Source: Raineya sp.
Lineage (GTDB): Bacteria > Bacteroidota > Bacteroidia > Cytophagales > Thermonemataceae
NCBI GenBank assembly: GCA_025454915.1
Contig: JALONN010000007.1
Span: 1-64,000, forward strand
DNA length: 64,000 bases
Reading direction: 5' to 3'
Every line of letters begins with the position of its first letter. Within the stretch, counting starts at the first letter, position 1. Below, one piece after another: positions 53,595 through 62,622 of this stretch. Both the position numbers and the translations under genes were made by a program. A model generated the notes under the pieces. The model saw only the letters and a list, made by a program, of their open reading frames with translations. It had not been told where the DNA came from and searched no databases.

Positions 53595-54898
53595 GCAAAG
53601 GCTTTTAGTTTCTCTAAAAAAGCTGTTTTGATTTCTTCGTTACACAAATTTCCGATACTTCCCTGATGTGTGTGATTTAACGAGAGTTTTTTAAAAGCAA
53701 AACTCTTGTTTTCAACTTGCTGAGAAACCAAATGATAGGCATCTCTAAACGGAATACCCGAAAGTACGAGTCTGTTTACTTCTTCTACGGTAAATAAATG
53801 AATGTATTTTTCATCGTCTAAGATATCTTTCTTGATAATGATATGCTCCAATGCCAACATGAGTATATCCAAACAGCTTTTGAGGCTGATAAGTGCTGGG
53901 AACAGGCATTCTTTGGTGAGCTGCATATCTCTGTGGTAACCTGAAGGCAGATTATTGGTGAGTAATGTCAGTTCGTTAGGTAAAGCCTGTATTCTGTTGC
54001 ATTTGGCTCTAATCAGTTCAAAAATATCAGGATTCTTTTTGTGTGGCATAATGCTACTACCAGTCGTGAATTTCTTAGGAAAACTGATAAATCCAAAATT
54101 CTGATTCATATACAGACACACATCCATCGAAAATTTGGAAAGTGTGGCAGCAACACCCGAAAGAGCCATAGCTGTGGCTTTCTCTACTTTTCCACGTGTC
54201 ATTTGGGCATAAACTACATTATAATTAAGAGACTCAAAGCCGAGTAGTTCAGTGGTTTGCTCTCTATCCAAAGGGAAAGAAGAGCCATAACCTGCCCCAG
54301 AACCTAAAGGGTTTTTGTTTGCCATATTATAGGCTGCCAAAAGTAGTTCCAAATCGTCAGAGAGGCTCTCTGCATAAGCTCCAAACCAAAGCCCAAACGA
54401 AGAAGGCATAGCCAACTGAAAATGGGTGTAACCAGGGAGTAAATCGTGTTGGTATTTTTCGCTTAAACTAATTAGTTGGAGAAATAAAGATTCTATTTTT
54501 TTTGTAATATCTTGAATTTCAGATTTTATAAAGAGTTTTATATCCAATAACAACTGGTCGTTTCTCGAACGCCCTGCATGGATTTTCTTGCCAACATCTC
54601 CTTTGAGTTCTGTAAGCATCCATTCTATCTGAGAATGAACATCTTCAATACTGTTTTCTATTACAAAAGAGCCATTTTCTATACTTTCTAAAATGCTATA
54701 CAAGCCTTCCTGAGCATCTTGCCACTCTTGAGCAGTGAGTAAACCAATGCTATAAAGCATATTTGCATGAGCTAGTGAGCCTTGTACATCGGCTTTGGCA
54801 AGATATACATCCCAAATGGGGTCTTGTCCGATGGTGAAATTTTCAATGAGTGTATCTATTTCAGATTGCGGGCTGTATGTATGTTGCCAGAGTTTCAT
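53591..54898 (-). CDS. argH: Argininosuccinate lyase
   Basis: A 435-residue enzyme that splits argininosuccinate to arginine and fumarate, the final arginine step. Motifs: KIHAGRSRNDQ near 100, PGYTHFQLAMPSSFG with the catalytic histidine, and GSSIMPHKKNPDIFELIR, the fumarase/lyase signature. Length is slightly below the usual 460. Last gene of the operon; its start overlaps argE by 4 bases. Confidence 0.96.
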   Translation of the reverse strand: MKLWQHTYSPQSEIDTLIENFTIGQDPIWDVYLAKADVQGSLAHANMLYSIGLLTAQEWQDAQEGLYSILESIENGSFVIENSIEDVHSQIEWMLTELKGDVGKKIHAGRSRNDQLLLDIKLFIKSEIQDITKKIESLFLQLISLSEKYQHDLLPGYTHFQLAMPSSFGLWFGAYAESLSDDLELLLAAYNMANKNPLGSGAGYGSSFPLDREQTTELLGFESLNYNVVYAQMTRGKVEKATAMALSGVAATLSKFSMDVCLYMNQNFGFISFPKKFTTGSSIMPHKKNPDIFELIRAKCNRIQALPNELTLLTNNLPSGYHRDMQLTKECLFPALISLKSCLDILMLALEHIIIKKDILDDEKYIHLFTVEEVNRLVLSGIPFRDAYHLVSQQVENKSFAFKKLSLNHTHQGSIGNLCNEEIKTAFLEKLKAFA

Positions 54899-55971
54899 AA
54901 GAGTGTCTGATTAAAAGATTCAAGGAGTTGTATGTAAATGTCTATGCCTGTTTCTATTTCGTGTAGATAGATAAATTCGTTGGCAGTATGTGACCTTGCA
55001 GAGTCCCCCGGACCCATTTTGAAGGTGTCAAATGACATCAGGGCTTGGTCTGAGGTGGTAGGCGAAGCATACGTTTTTCTGTTCATCTTGATACCACAAG
55101 CTACAAGCGGATGCGATAGAGGCACAAAAGATGGGTTGAGCCTCAAAGAACGAGGGATTATCTCAGAAGAAATATTCTGCTTAATTACTTCTAAAACAGC
55201 CTGATTGTCGTATTTATCGGTGGTACGAATATCAACTGTAAACTGACAGGTTTCAGGGACAATATTGTGTTGTAAACCTGCCTGAATCATGGTTACAGAC
55301 ATTTTTACATTTCCTAAAAAATCGGATTTTTCGGGAAACTGATAAGTTCTAAACCAGTCAATATCTTTAAAAGCTTTGTAAATAGAGTTTTCGCCTTCTT
55401 CACGAGCTGCATGTCCCGATTTGCCATGAGCCACACAATCAATTACAAAAAGCCCTTTTTCTGCAATAGCAATATCCATCTGGGTGGGTTCGCCTACAAT
55501 TCCGAAGTAAATTTCAGGAAGATGAGGCAAAACAATTTCAACACCGTTTTTTCCAGAAATTTCTTCTTCGGCAGTGGCAGCATAAATAAGATTGAAAGCC
55601 AAAGGCTTATCATAAAAATACAAAAAACAGGCAGCTAAAGAAACCAAAGCCCCACCAGCATCATTACTGCCCAGACCATACAAAATGCCGTTTTCAATAT
55701 CCGGACTGAAAGGGTTTCGGGTATATTGTTTGTTAGGTTTTACGGTATCGTGGTGCGAATTGAGTAAAATAGTAGGCTTTTTTGCATCAAAAAACTTGTT
55801 TTTTACCCAAACATTATTCATCAGCCTTTCTGTAGGAATGGCTTTTACTCTAAAAAACGATTCTATGGCATCTGCCGTTTTATCTTCGGTTTTGCTAAAA
55901 GACTCGATGGCAATAAGCTCTTTGAGTAATTCGATACTTTCTTGTTTGAATATGGTTTTTAGATTATCCAT
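54895..55971 (-). CDS. argE: M20 family N-acylornithine/N-acylcitrulline deacylase
   Basis: A 358-residue zinc hydrolase that removes the acyl group in arginine synthesis. Metal residues are in LLNSHHDTV, YGLGSNDAGGALV (aspartate), ATAEEEISG (catalytic and metal glutamates), GIVGEPTQM and SARSHTANEFIYL. Given the transcarbamylase type encoded two genes upstream, the substrate is probably N-succinylcitrulline or N-acetylcitrulline rather than N-acetylornithine (inference). It overlaps argB by 8 bases. Confidence 0.9.
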   Translation of the reverse strand: MDNLKTIFKQESIELLKELIAIESFSKTEDKTADAIESFFRVKAIPTERLMNNVWVKNKFFDAKKPTILLNSHHDTVKPNKQYTRNPFSPDIENGILYGLGSNDAGGALVSLAACFLYFYDKPLAFNLIYAATAEEEISGKNGVEIVLPHLPEIYFGIVGEPTQMDIAIAEKGLFVIDCVAHGKSGHAAREEGENSIYKAFKDIDWFRTYQFPEKSDFLGNVKMSVTMIQAGLQHNIVPETCQFTVDIRTTDKYDNQAVLEVIKQNISSEIIPRSLRLNPSFVPLSHPLVACGIKMNRKTYASPTTSDQALMSFDTFKMGPGDSARSHTANEFIYLHEIETGIDIYIQLLESFNQTLL

Positions 55972-56746
55972 AAAGTTCTGTGCCTATAAAATCATTTTCT
56001 AATGTATGAAGGTATTTTGCATGGTAAATGAGGACTTTAGAAACGCCCTTTTCAATAGCCTGAAATGCATTTTCGAGTTTTGGAAGCATTCCATCTGAAA
56101 TGACTTTCTCAGATTTTAAATGCTGGTAAACTGTTTTTTCGATTTGAGGAATGTAAGATTCTTCGTCTGTAATGTCTTTTAAAACGCCTTTTTTCTCAAA
56201 ACAGAAACTCAAATGCACTTTATAAATGCTGGAAAGGGCGATTGCGAGTTCTGTGGCAATGGTATCAGCATTGGTATTGAGCAATACGCCGTTACCATCG
56301 TGGGTGATAGAGCAAATAACAGGAACGATATTTTGAGACAGCAAACTGCTCAAAAAAGAAGTATTGATACTTTTAATATCTCCTACAAAACCAAAATTGA
56401 TGGAAGAATGATTTCGTTTTTCGCTTAAAATCAAGTTGTTATCTGCTCCGCTCAGCCCTAATGCTCCTATGCCCTTGGCTTGTAATTGAGCTACTAACTG
56501 CTTGTTTATCAAGCCTGCATAAACCATTGTCGTAATTTTGAGTGTTTCAGCATCTGTAATTCTTCTGCCCTCTACCATAGTTTGTGGAATGCCCAATTTT
56601 TCGGCGAGTTCAGTGGCTAATTTGCCTCCACCATGTACCAATATTTTGGGTGAGGTAATGGCAGAGAAATCTTCTATAAATTTTTCAAGAATCTGTGGAT
56701 TATCCATCACATTTCCGCCAATTTTGATGATGTGTAACGTTTGCAT
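55964..56746 (-). CDS. argB: N-acyl-L-glutamate kinase
   Basis: A 260-residue amino-acid-kinase-fold enzyme that phosphorylates N-acetyl- or N-succinylglutamate. LHIIKIGGNVMDN at the start, KILVHGGGKLATELAEKLG, and IGALGLSGADNNLI are the nucleotide and substrate parts; NTNADTIATELAIAL is conserved. In an operon with a succinylornithine-type transcarbamylase, the substrate is likely N-succinylglutamate (inference). Confidence 0.94.
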   Translation of the reverse strand: MQTLHIIKIGGNVMDNPQILEKFIEDFSAITSPKILVHGGGKLATELAEKLGIPQTMVEGRRITDAETLKITTMVYAGLINKQLVAQLQAKGIGALGLSGADNNLILSEKRNHSSINFGFVGDIKSINTSFLSSLLSQNIVPVICSITHDGNGVLLNTNADTIATELAIALSSIYKVHLSFCFEKKGVLKDITDEESYIPQIEKTVYQHLKSEKVISDGMLPKLENAFQAIEKGVSKVLIYHAKYLHTLENDFIGTELYG

Positions 56747-56749
56747 AAT

Positions 56750-57697
56750 CTAGAAATTGGTTTCTAAAATTTTTTGTAAGACAATTTGAGCTGCATAAAT
56801 CCTGTTTTCTGCTTGTTTTAAAACCAAAGAATTTTCGCTATCCAATAACTCATCAGAGAGTTCTACATTTCTGCGTACAGGCAGGCAGTGCATAATGTTT
56901 GCATGATGTGTTATACTCATTTTCTGATTATCTAAAAGCCAGTTTTCTTGGACATCTAGAATTTTTCCGTACTCATGATATGAAGACCAGTTTTTCACAT
57001 ATACAAAATCTGCATTTTCAAGAGCTTTTTCCTGATTGTATTCAATGACTGTACCTTCAGTGAAATGTTCAGAAAGTTCATAACCTTTTGGATGGGTGAT
57101 GGTTAGCTGATGACCACAACCCACAGCCCATTCTGCAAATGAATTGGCAACAGCCTGAGGAATAGGCTTGATATGTGGAGCCCATGTCAGTACGATTTTA
57201 GGTGTATGTTGTTTCTGATGCTCTTGAATGGTTATCATGTCTGCAAGGCTTTGTAATGGGTGCAAAGTTGCTGACTCTAAGCTGATTACAGGAATATTGC
57301 AATATTTGATAAACTGCTGTAAAATTTTCTCAGAGTAATCTTCTTCTCTGTCCTTTAAATTCGGAAAACATCTGATAGCCAGTATATCACAATACAAACC
57401 CATAACTGGGGCAGCATCTTTGATATGCTCTACAGTCGTTCCATTCATAATAGCTCCCTCCTCAAACTCCAATGCCCAGCCATCTTGCCCAACATTAAGA
57501 ACAATGTGGTTCATACCTAAATTCTGAGCAGCTTTTTGAGTACTCATACGTGTTCGGAGGCTGGGGTTGAAAAAAAGAAGCCCAATCGTTTTATTTTTAC
57601 CTAAATCAGAAAATCTATGATTATTTTTCAGTTTGATTGTGTCTTGTACCAACCCTATGGGGTCGGGAATATCTTTTACAGAAGTAAATTGTTTCAT
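56750..57697 (-). CDS. argF': N-succinylornithine (or N-acetylornithine) carbamoyltransferase
   Basis: A 315-residue transcarbamylase starting at ATG 57697; the longer open frame upstream only overlaps argD. The carbamoyl-phosphate site reads NPSLRTRMSTQKAAQNLGM instead of the STRTR of ordinary ornithine transcarbamylase. GWALEFEEGAIMNGTTVEHI and the HPLQSLADM motif match the acylornithine transcarbamylases first found in Bacteroides (succinyl form) and Xanthomonas (acetyl form). Phylum and operon favour the succinyl form. The residue that separates the two forms cannot be judged safely by eye. Confidence 0.93.
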   Translation of the reverse strand: MKQFTSVKDIPDPIGLVQDTIKLKNNHRFSDLGKNKTIGLLFFNPSLRTRMSTQKAAQNLGMNHIVLNVGQDGWALEFEEGAIMNGTTVEHIKDAAPVMGLYCDILAIRCFPNLKDREEDYSEKILQQFIKYCNIPVISLESATLHPLQSLADMITIQEHQKQHTPKIVLTWAPHIKPIPQAVANSFAEWAVGCGHQLTITHPKGYELSEHFTEGTVIEYNQEKALENADFVYVKNWSSYHEYGKILDVQENWLLDNQKMSITHHANIMHCLPVRRNVELSDELLDSENSLVLKQAENRIYAAQIVLQKILETNF

Positions 57698-57698
57698 T

Positions 57699-58856
57699 TT
57701 AAGTAATAACAGATTTGAATGCGTCAATGAATTGATTAATTTGAGTTTCGGTGATAGCCAGAGAAGGCAGAATACGAATCGTATTCTTATTGCTTGAAGA
57801 ACCCACGAAAATATGATATTTTTCAAGCAAAGCCCTTCGGACTTCAGCACAAGGCTCATACAATTCAATACCTATCATCAGACCCAAACCTCTGATTTCT
57901 CTGACTTTAGAAATATTCTGTAATTTAGAGACTAAATATTTTCCCTGTTCTTGAGCATTTGCAATCAGATTTTCTTTTTCAATGATGTCTAAGACAGCAA
58001 TGGCAGCAGCACAAGCCAGATAATTACCACCAAAAGTAGTTCCTAGCATTTCTTTTTTAGCTTTGATGTGTGGAGCAATCATCACACCCGCCACAGGAAA
58101 GCCATTGCCCATGCCTTTGGCAATGGTAATGATATCAGGCTTAATACCAGCTCTTTGGTGGGCAAAAAATTTGCCTGTACGCCCGTAACCAGATTGTACT
58201 TCGTCCAAAATCAGAGGAATATTTTTAGCTTTACAGGCTTTTTCGATATGTTGTAAAAAAGGAATAGTAGGAGCATAGACACCTGCCACACCTTGTATCC
58301 CTTCGATAATCACACAAGCCACATCATCTGAAAAAGTATTGTCAAATGCAAAAGTATCATTGAGAGGTAAAAAGACAATATGTTCATTTTGGTTGATAGG
58401 GGCTACAATCTGAGGGTTATCAGTGGCAGCTACAGCCAGTGATGTACGTCCATGAAAACTTTTTGAAAAAGCAATTACTTTCTTCTTGCCTGTATAAAAA
58501 GAAGCCAATTTGAAAGCATTTTCGTTGGCTTCTGCACCTGAATTACACAAAAATAACTGGTAATCGTTGTATCCTGAAAGTCTGCCTAATTTTTGGGCAA
58601 GTTCTTCTTGTTGCTTGATATAGATAGAGTTAGAATAAAAGCTAACACTTTGCAATTGTTTGGTAAGAGCCTGAACATACTCTGGATGGCTATGCCCCAC
58701 AGAGATAACGGCATGCCCACCATACAAATCTAAATATTCTTTTCCTTTGCTGTCCCAAAGTGTAGAACCTGAGGCTTTTGTAATGTCTATGTCAAAAAGA
58801 TGGTAAACATCAAACATTTGCATAGTAGTTTCGATAGCTGTTGCAGAATTTTCCAT
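57699..58856 (-). CDS. argD: Acylornithine aminotransferase
   Basis: A 385-residue class III PLP aminotransferase that converts N-acylglutamate semialdehyde to N-acylornithine. The PLP lysine is in ITIAKGMGNGFPVAG, the aspartate in LILDEVQSGYGRTGKFFAHQ, and FHGRTSLAV and NSGAEANENAFKLA are conserved. It lies 1 base after the start of argF' in the operon order. Confidence 0.94.
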   Translation of the reverse strand: MENSATAIETTMQMFDVYHLFDIDITKASGSTLWDSKGKEYLDLYGGHAVISVGHSHPEYVQALTKQLQSVSFYSNSIYIKQQEELAQKLGRLSGYNDYQLFLCNSGAEANENAFKLASFYTGKKKVIAFSKSFHGRTSLAVAATDNPQIVAPINQNEHIVFLPLNDTFAFDNTFSDDVACVIIEGIQGVAGVYAPTIPFLQHIEKACKAKNIPLILDEVQSGYGRTGKFFAHQRAGIKPDIITIAKGMGNGFPVAGVMIAPHIKAKKEMLGTTFGGNYLACAAAIAVLDIIEKENLIANAQEQGKYLVSKLQNISKVREIRGLGLMIGIELYEPCAEVRRALLEKYHIFVGSSSNKNTIRILPSLAITETQINQFIDAFKSVIT

Positions 58857-58860
58857 ATTT

Positions 58861-59823
58861 TTAAAAAGCTGTTGATTTTAGTTTTAAACCTGTGGTTTCA
58901 TCTAAGCCAAACATCAAATTCATGTTTTGTACTGCCTGACCAGATGCACCTTTTAATAAATTATCTATGATACTGGTAATCAATAAATTGTTTTCATGTT
59001 TTTCTATATACAGCAAGCATTTATTGGTATTGATGACTTGTTTCAGGTGTATATTTCTCTCAGAAATCCACACAAAAGGTTCATCTTGATATTTATGTGT
59101 ATAGATATTTTGAATTTCTTCAAACGCAAGTTTTAAATTCATGGTCAGACAAGCCATAATACCTCTTGTAAAAGCTCCTCGCTGGGGTATTATCTGAATT
59201 TCTTCCTCATAGGTATTTTGTAGCTGATGTACACTCTGCCTGATTTCTCCTAAATGCTGATGTGTAAAAGCCTTATAAACAGACAGATTGTTTTGTCTCC
59301 AGCTAAAATGAGAAGTTTCTGACAGAGATTGTCCTGCCCCTGTTGAGCCGGTAGTACAAAATGCCTGAATATTTCCTTTTAAAAGCTGTTTTTCTGCCAA
59401 AGGCAAAAGAGCCAACTGAATAGCAGTTGCAAAGCAACCAGGGTTTGCAATGTACTGAGCCTGCCGAATTACATCTTTTTGAAGTTCAGGCAAACCATAC
59501 ACAAACTGATGACTGGGATATTTGAGCCTATGGTCGTGGCTTAAATCAATAATTTTTGTGTGTTTAAAAATATCTACAATATTTTTGGCTTCACCATGTG
59601 ATACACATAAAAATACTACATCAATATCAGTATGGTATTCTGAACTAAACAGAAGGTCAGTATCTCCCAATAAATCATCATGAACTTCATAAATAAACTT
59701 ACCTGCATTGCTTTTGCTGTGAACAAATACAATTTCTACAAAAGGATGAAAAACCAATATTCTCAGTAATTCGCCTGCTGTATAGCCTGCCCCGCCTACA
59801 ATTCCGACTCTAATTTTCTTCAT
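58861..59823 (-). CDS. argC: N-acyl-gamma-glutamyl-phosphate reductase
   Basis: A 320-residue NADPH-dependent reductase. VGIVGGAGYTAGELLRIL is the nucleotide-binding start, and YIANPGCFATAIQLALLPL carries the catalytic cysteine. ATG 59823 begins directly before this Rossmann motif and is preferred over the start five codons upstream; it overlaps argG by 14 bases. Confidence 0.95.
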   Translation of the reverse strand: MKKIRVGIVGGAGYTAGELLRILVFHPFVEIVFVHSKSNAGKFIYEVHDDLLGDTDLLFSSEYHTDIDVVFLCVSHGEAKNIVDIFKHTKIIDLSHDHRLKYPSHQFVYGLPELQKDVIRQAQYIANPGCFATAIQLALLPLAEKQLLKGNIQAFCTTGSTGAGQSLSETSHFSWRQNNLSVYKAFTHQHLGEIRQSVHQLQNTYEEEIQIIPQRGAFTRGIMACLTMNLKLAFEEIQNIYTHKYQDEPFVWISERNIHLKQVINTNKCLLYIEKHENNLLITSIIDNLLKGASGQAVQNMNLMFGLDETTGLKLKSTAF

Positions 59824-61015
59824 ATTCAGCAAGAGCATTTACCTGATGAAAAATAGAAGTCTGATTTCCAAATATTTTGGTGAACCCTTTCACATCATTA
59901 CCAGTCCAAGCATTATTCATCTCTCCATACGTACCAAATTTAGCAGACATCAAATCATGTTTGCTTTCAATGCCATTCAAAGTATATCTGTGTGGGTATA
60001 AAGTAATGTAAACACTTCCTGTTACTGTTTTCTGAGTATTTTTGAGAAAAGCCTCAATATCACGCATGGTAGGGTCGAGCATTTGTCCTTCGTGTAACCA
60101 GTTGCCATACCAGTTTGCCAATTGGTCTTTCCAAAATAACTGCCATTTAGTAAGTGTGTGTTTTTCAAGTAGATGATGAGATTTGATAATTAGTTCGGGG
60201 GCGGCAGCCTCAAAACCAACTCTGCCTTTGATGCCTATAATGGTATCACCCACATGGATATTTCTGCCAATACCGTATGGCTGAGCAATATTTTGCAGAT
60301 ATTCAATGGCTTCTACTGGATGCTTAAACTGAACATCATTTACTTTTAGAAGCTCTCCCTCTTCAAAATAAAGGCTAATATTTTGAGGCTCGGTAGCTGT
60401 AATAGGAGTAGGCCATGCATGTTCAGGTAAATTCTGAAAAGAATTAAGGGTTTCTTTTCCACCCACAGATGTCCCCCAAATACCTTTATTAATGCTATAG
60501 GTAGCTTTTTCGGGAGCATAATCAATGCCCTTAGACTGTAAAAAAGCGATTTCTTCTTCTCTGCTAAGTTTATTATCTCTGATAGGCGTGATAATTTTGA
60601 CCTGTGGGAGTACATGCGTAAAAATCATGTCAAATCTCACTTGGTCGTTGCCTGCTCCCGTACTTCCATGAGCAATGGTATTGATATTTAGTTTTTTGGC
60701 ATATTCAGCAATACTTTTTGCCTGAATGATTCTTTCAGCACTTACACTCAAAGGGTAAACACCATTTTTAAGTACATTACCATACACCAAAAACTTGATA
60801 CACTCATCATAATATGCCTTACGAACATCCATACAAATATAAGAAGCTACACCACAGGCTTTAGCTCTCTCTTCTAACACCTCTATTTCTTTTTCTGTAA
60901 AAGCACCTGTATTGATGGTAATGGCATGAACTTCGTACATATTGCTCAGATAAACAGCACAATATGTAGTATCTAAGCCACCACTATAAGCTAATATAAT
61001 CTTCTCTTTTTGCAT
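59810..61015 (-). CDS. argG: Argininosuccinate synthase
   Basis: A 401-residue ATP-dependent ligase joining citrulline and aspartate. LAYSGGLDTTYCAVYL near the N-terminus is the ATP-pyrophosphatase loop. TIAHGSTGAGNDQVRFD and FYAPEKAT-like YAPEKATYSINKGIWGTSVGG match the citrulline/aspartate site. It overlaps the upstream GNAT gene by 32 bases, so translation is likely coupled. Confidence 0.96.
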   Translation of the reverse strand: MQKEKIILAYSGGLDTTYCAVYLSNMYEVHAITINTGAFTEKEIEVLEERAKACGVASYICMDVRKAYYDECIKFLVYGNVLKNGVYPLSVSAERIIQAKSIAEYAKKLNINTIAHGSTGAGNDQVRFDMIFTHVLPQVKIITPIRDNKLSREEEIAFLQSKGIDYAPEKATYSINKGIWGTSVGGKETLNSFQNLPEHAWPTPITATEPQNISLYFEEGELLKVNDVQFKHPVEAIEYLQNIAQPYGIGRNIHVGDTIIGIKGRVGFEAAAPELIIKSHHLLEKHTLTKWQLFWKDQLANWYGNWLHEGQMLDPTMRDIEAFLKNTQKTVTGSVYITLYPHRYTLNGIESKHDLMSAKFGTYGEMNNAWTGNDVKGFTKIFGNQTSIFHQVNALAEYEEN

Positions 61016-61562
61016 TTTCTTGTTGTTTTAATTTTTCTTGGGCATCATATAACATTGCTGTACAGAGACAATTTTTAAAGTCTTTGCTTTTCAGAATTTC
61101 ATAATTCACACAGCTTTTACAACCATTCCAAAACTTCTCGTCATGCGTAAGTTCAGAATAAGTAACAGGCTCATAACCAAGCTCTGAGTTTATTTTCATG
61201 ACGGCAAGTCCTGTAGTCAGTCCGAAAATTTTGGCGTGGGGGTACTTGCTACGAGAAAGTTCAAAGATTTGAAACTTAATCCTTCGGGCAAGCCCGTGTT
61301 GTCGGTAAGCGGGGTTTACAATCAGACCAGAATTGGCTACATATTCTTCATTTTGCCATGTTTCGATGTAGCAAAACCCTGCCCATTGGTTGTCTTCGGT
61401 AAGAGCAATCACAGCCTTACCTTCCAACATTTTTTGTTGGATATAATCGGGAGAACGTTTGGCAATGCCCGTTCCTCTGACTTTGGCTGAATTTTCAATT
61501 TCTTGGCAGATGATTTCAGCAAAATTCAGATGATTACTATTTGCGACCTGAATTATAAACAT
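60984..61562 (-). CDS. GNAT-family N-acyltransferase, first gene of the arginine operon
   Basis: About 192 residues of GNAT fold from ATG 61562. The acyl-CoA loop is LIVNPAYRQHGLARRIKFQI (R/Q-x-x-G-x-A), and GIAKRSPDYIQQKMLEGKAVIAL and AGFCYIETW form the start of the domain. The C-terminus has three cysteines (NGCKSCVNYE; KNCLC). No argA or argJ is seen in the operon, so this protein is the best candidate for the N-acylglutamate synthase that starts the pathway (inference). A start at 61583 is possible but the -7 box at 61581-61588 argues for 61562. Confidence 0.85.
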   Translation of the reverse strand: MFIIQVANSNHLNFAEIICQEIENSAKVRGTGIAKRSPDYIQQKMLEGKAVIALTEDNQWAGFCYIETWQNEEYVANSGLIVNPAYRQHGLARRIKFQIFELSRSKYPHAKIFGLTTGLAVMKINSELGYEPVTYSELTHDEKFWNGCKSCVNYEILKSKDFKNCLCTAMLYDAQEKLKQQENAKREDYISL

Positions 61563-61580
61563 AAATGTAAAACTTTGTCG

Positions 61581-61588
61581 CAAAAATA
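61581..61588 (-). promoter_or_regulatory. -7 box of the arginine operon
   Basis: TATTTTTG on the minus strand gives a start of transcription near 61574, about 12 bases before ATG 61562. No TTG lies at the expected distance upstream. Nothing resembling an ArgR box was seen. Confidence 0.42.
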
Positions 61589-61801
61589 AATATATTTTAG
61601 ATATTTTGTATTGTTTTTTATAAAAAATAAAGATAAAATATCTTTTATGGTTGAAAATTGTAGTTAAGTATGTTTTTTATTGTATTTTTTTTAGATAAAA
61701 TATATACTCAATACTTTTCGCATATACTCGTAATCTGAAGAGAAAAAATAAAAGTTTTCATATACTTGCTTTAATAAAGTTGTAACATAAAAATTAAACT
61801 T

Positions 61802-62485
61802 ATGGATAAACAAGAAAGAATTGTAAAAGCAAAAGAAAAAGTAGAGCATCAAGATGCTAAATACAGCGATTTGGTAGAACTTGCTGATGCTTATTTTGAT
61901 AATCAGGATTGGGAAAAGGCTACAGAAATCTATGACCAGTGTGTTACCATTACCTCCGAAGACTCATATGTGTGGCATAGATTAGGTTATATTTTTGAAG
62001 TGTATAACAGAGATTATGTTCGGGCATTGTTATATTACAAAACAAGTGTACAATTAGATAAAAATGCCTATACGTCATGGAATAATATGGGTTTTATTCA
62101 GGAAACACAATTCAATGATCCCAGTACAGCCATGAGTTACTACAAAAAATCTTTGGAAATAAATCCCAATTACGAAATAGCACTAATTAATTTGGGAGTA
62201 TTGTATAATACTTATAATGAGGGAGATGAATGTATTGAATGTTTTGAGAGGGTTTTACAGGTGAATAACCAAAATGCAATTGCTTGGCATAATATCGGAA
62301 TAGCTTATGGCAGATACCATCAAAATAATGAAAAAGCCTTTGAGTGTGTAAAAAAATCAGTAGAACTAGATGAAAACTACATAGATGGCTGGAATACACT
62401 GGGAATTATCTATAAACACATTTATCACGAGGATGAAAAAGCACAAGAATGTTTTGATAAGGTTACTCAATTAAAAGATAAATAA
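61802..62485 (+). CDS. Cytoplasmic tetratricopeptide repeat protein
   Basis: A 227-residue protein made almost wholly of TPR units (about six): VELADAYFDNQDWEKATEIY, VWHRLGYIFEVYNRDYVRAL, SWNNMGFIQETQF, ALINLGVLYNTYNEGDECIE, AWHNIGIAYGRYHQNNEKAF, GWNTLGIIYKHIYHEDEKAQ. No signal peptide. A general protein-binding adaptor; partner unknown. The 218-base region before it is AT-rich with a weak TATACTTG box at 61761. Confidence 0.88.
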   Translation: MDKQERIVKAKEKVEHQDAKYSDLVELADAYFDNQDWEKATEIYDQCVTITSEDSYVWHRLGYIFEVYNRDYVRALLYYKTSVQLDKNAYTSWNNMGFIQETQFNDPSTAMSYYKKSLEINPNYEIALINLGVLYNTYNEGDECIECFERVLQVNNQNAIAWHNIGIAYGRYHQNNEKAFECVKKSVELDENYIDGWNTLGIIYKHIYHEDEKAQECFDKVTQLKDK

Positions 62486-62486
62486 C

Positions 62487-62522
62487 AAAAAAGCTGTTTT
62501 GATAAAAAGAACAGCCTTTTTT
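62487..62522 (+). terminator. Terminator after the TPR gene
   Basis: AAAAAAGCTGTT / AACAGCCTTTTTT stem (one mismatch) with T run, immediately after the stop at 62485. Confidence 0.83.
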
Positions 62523-62622
62523 CTGTAGATTTTAAAAAAATAAAAATTTTCTTTAAAAAAATCTGTAACAATATAGAAAGTGATGTATCCAAAGAGAAAA
62601 TTTAACTAAAACATCATTTTTT

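Noticed and set aside
57698-57868. Longer N-terminus of the transcarbamylase
   Set aside because: The extra 57 codons lie inside argD in another frame; homologous sequence begins at ATG 57697.
61584-61801. Possible ArgR boxes or leader RNA before the arginine operon
   Set aside because: The region is AT-rich with no clear palindrome or structured leader; nothing beyond a -7 box could be supported.
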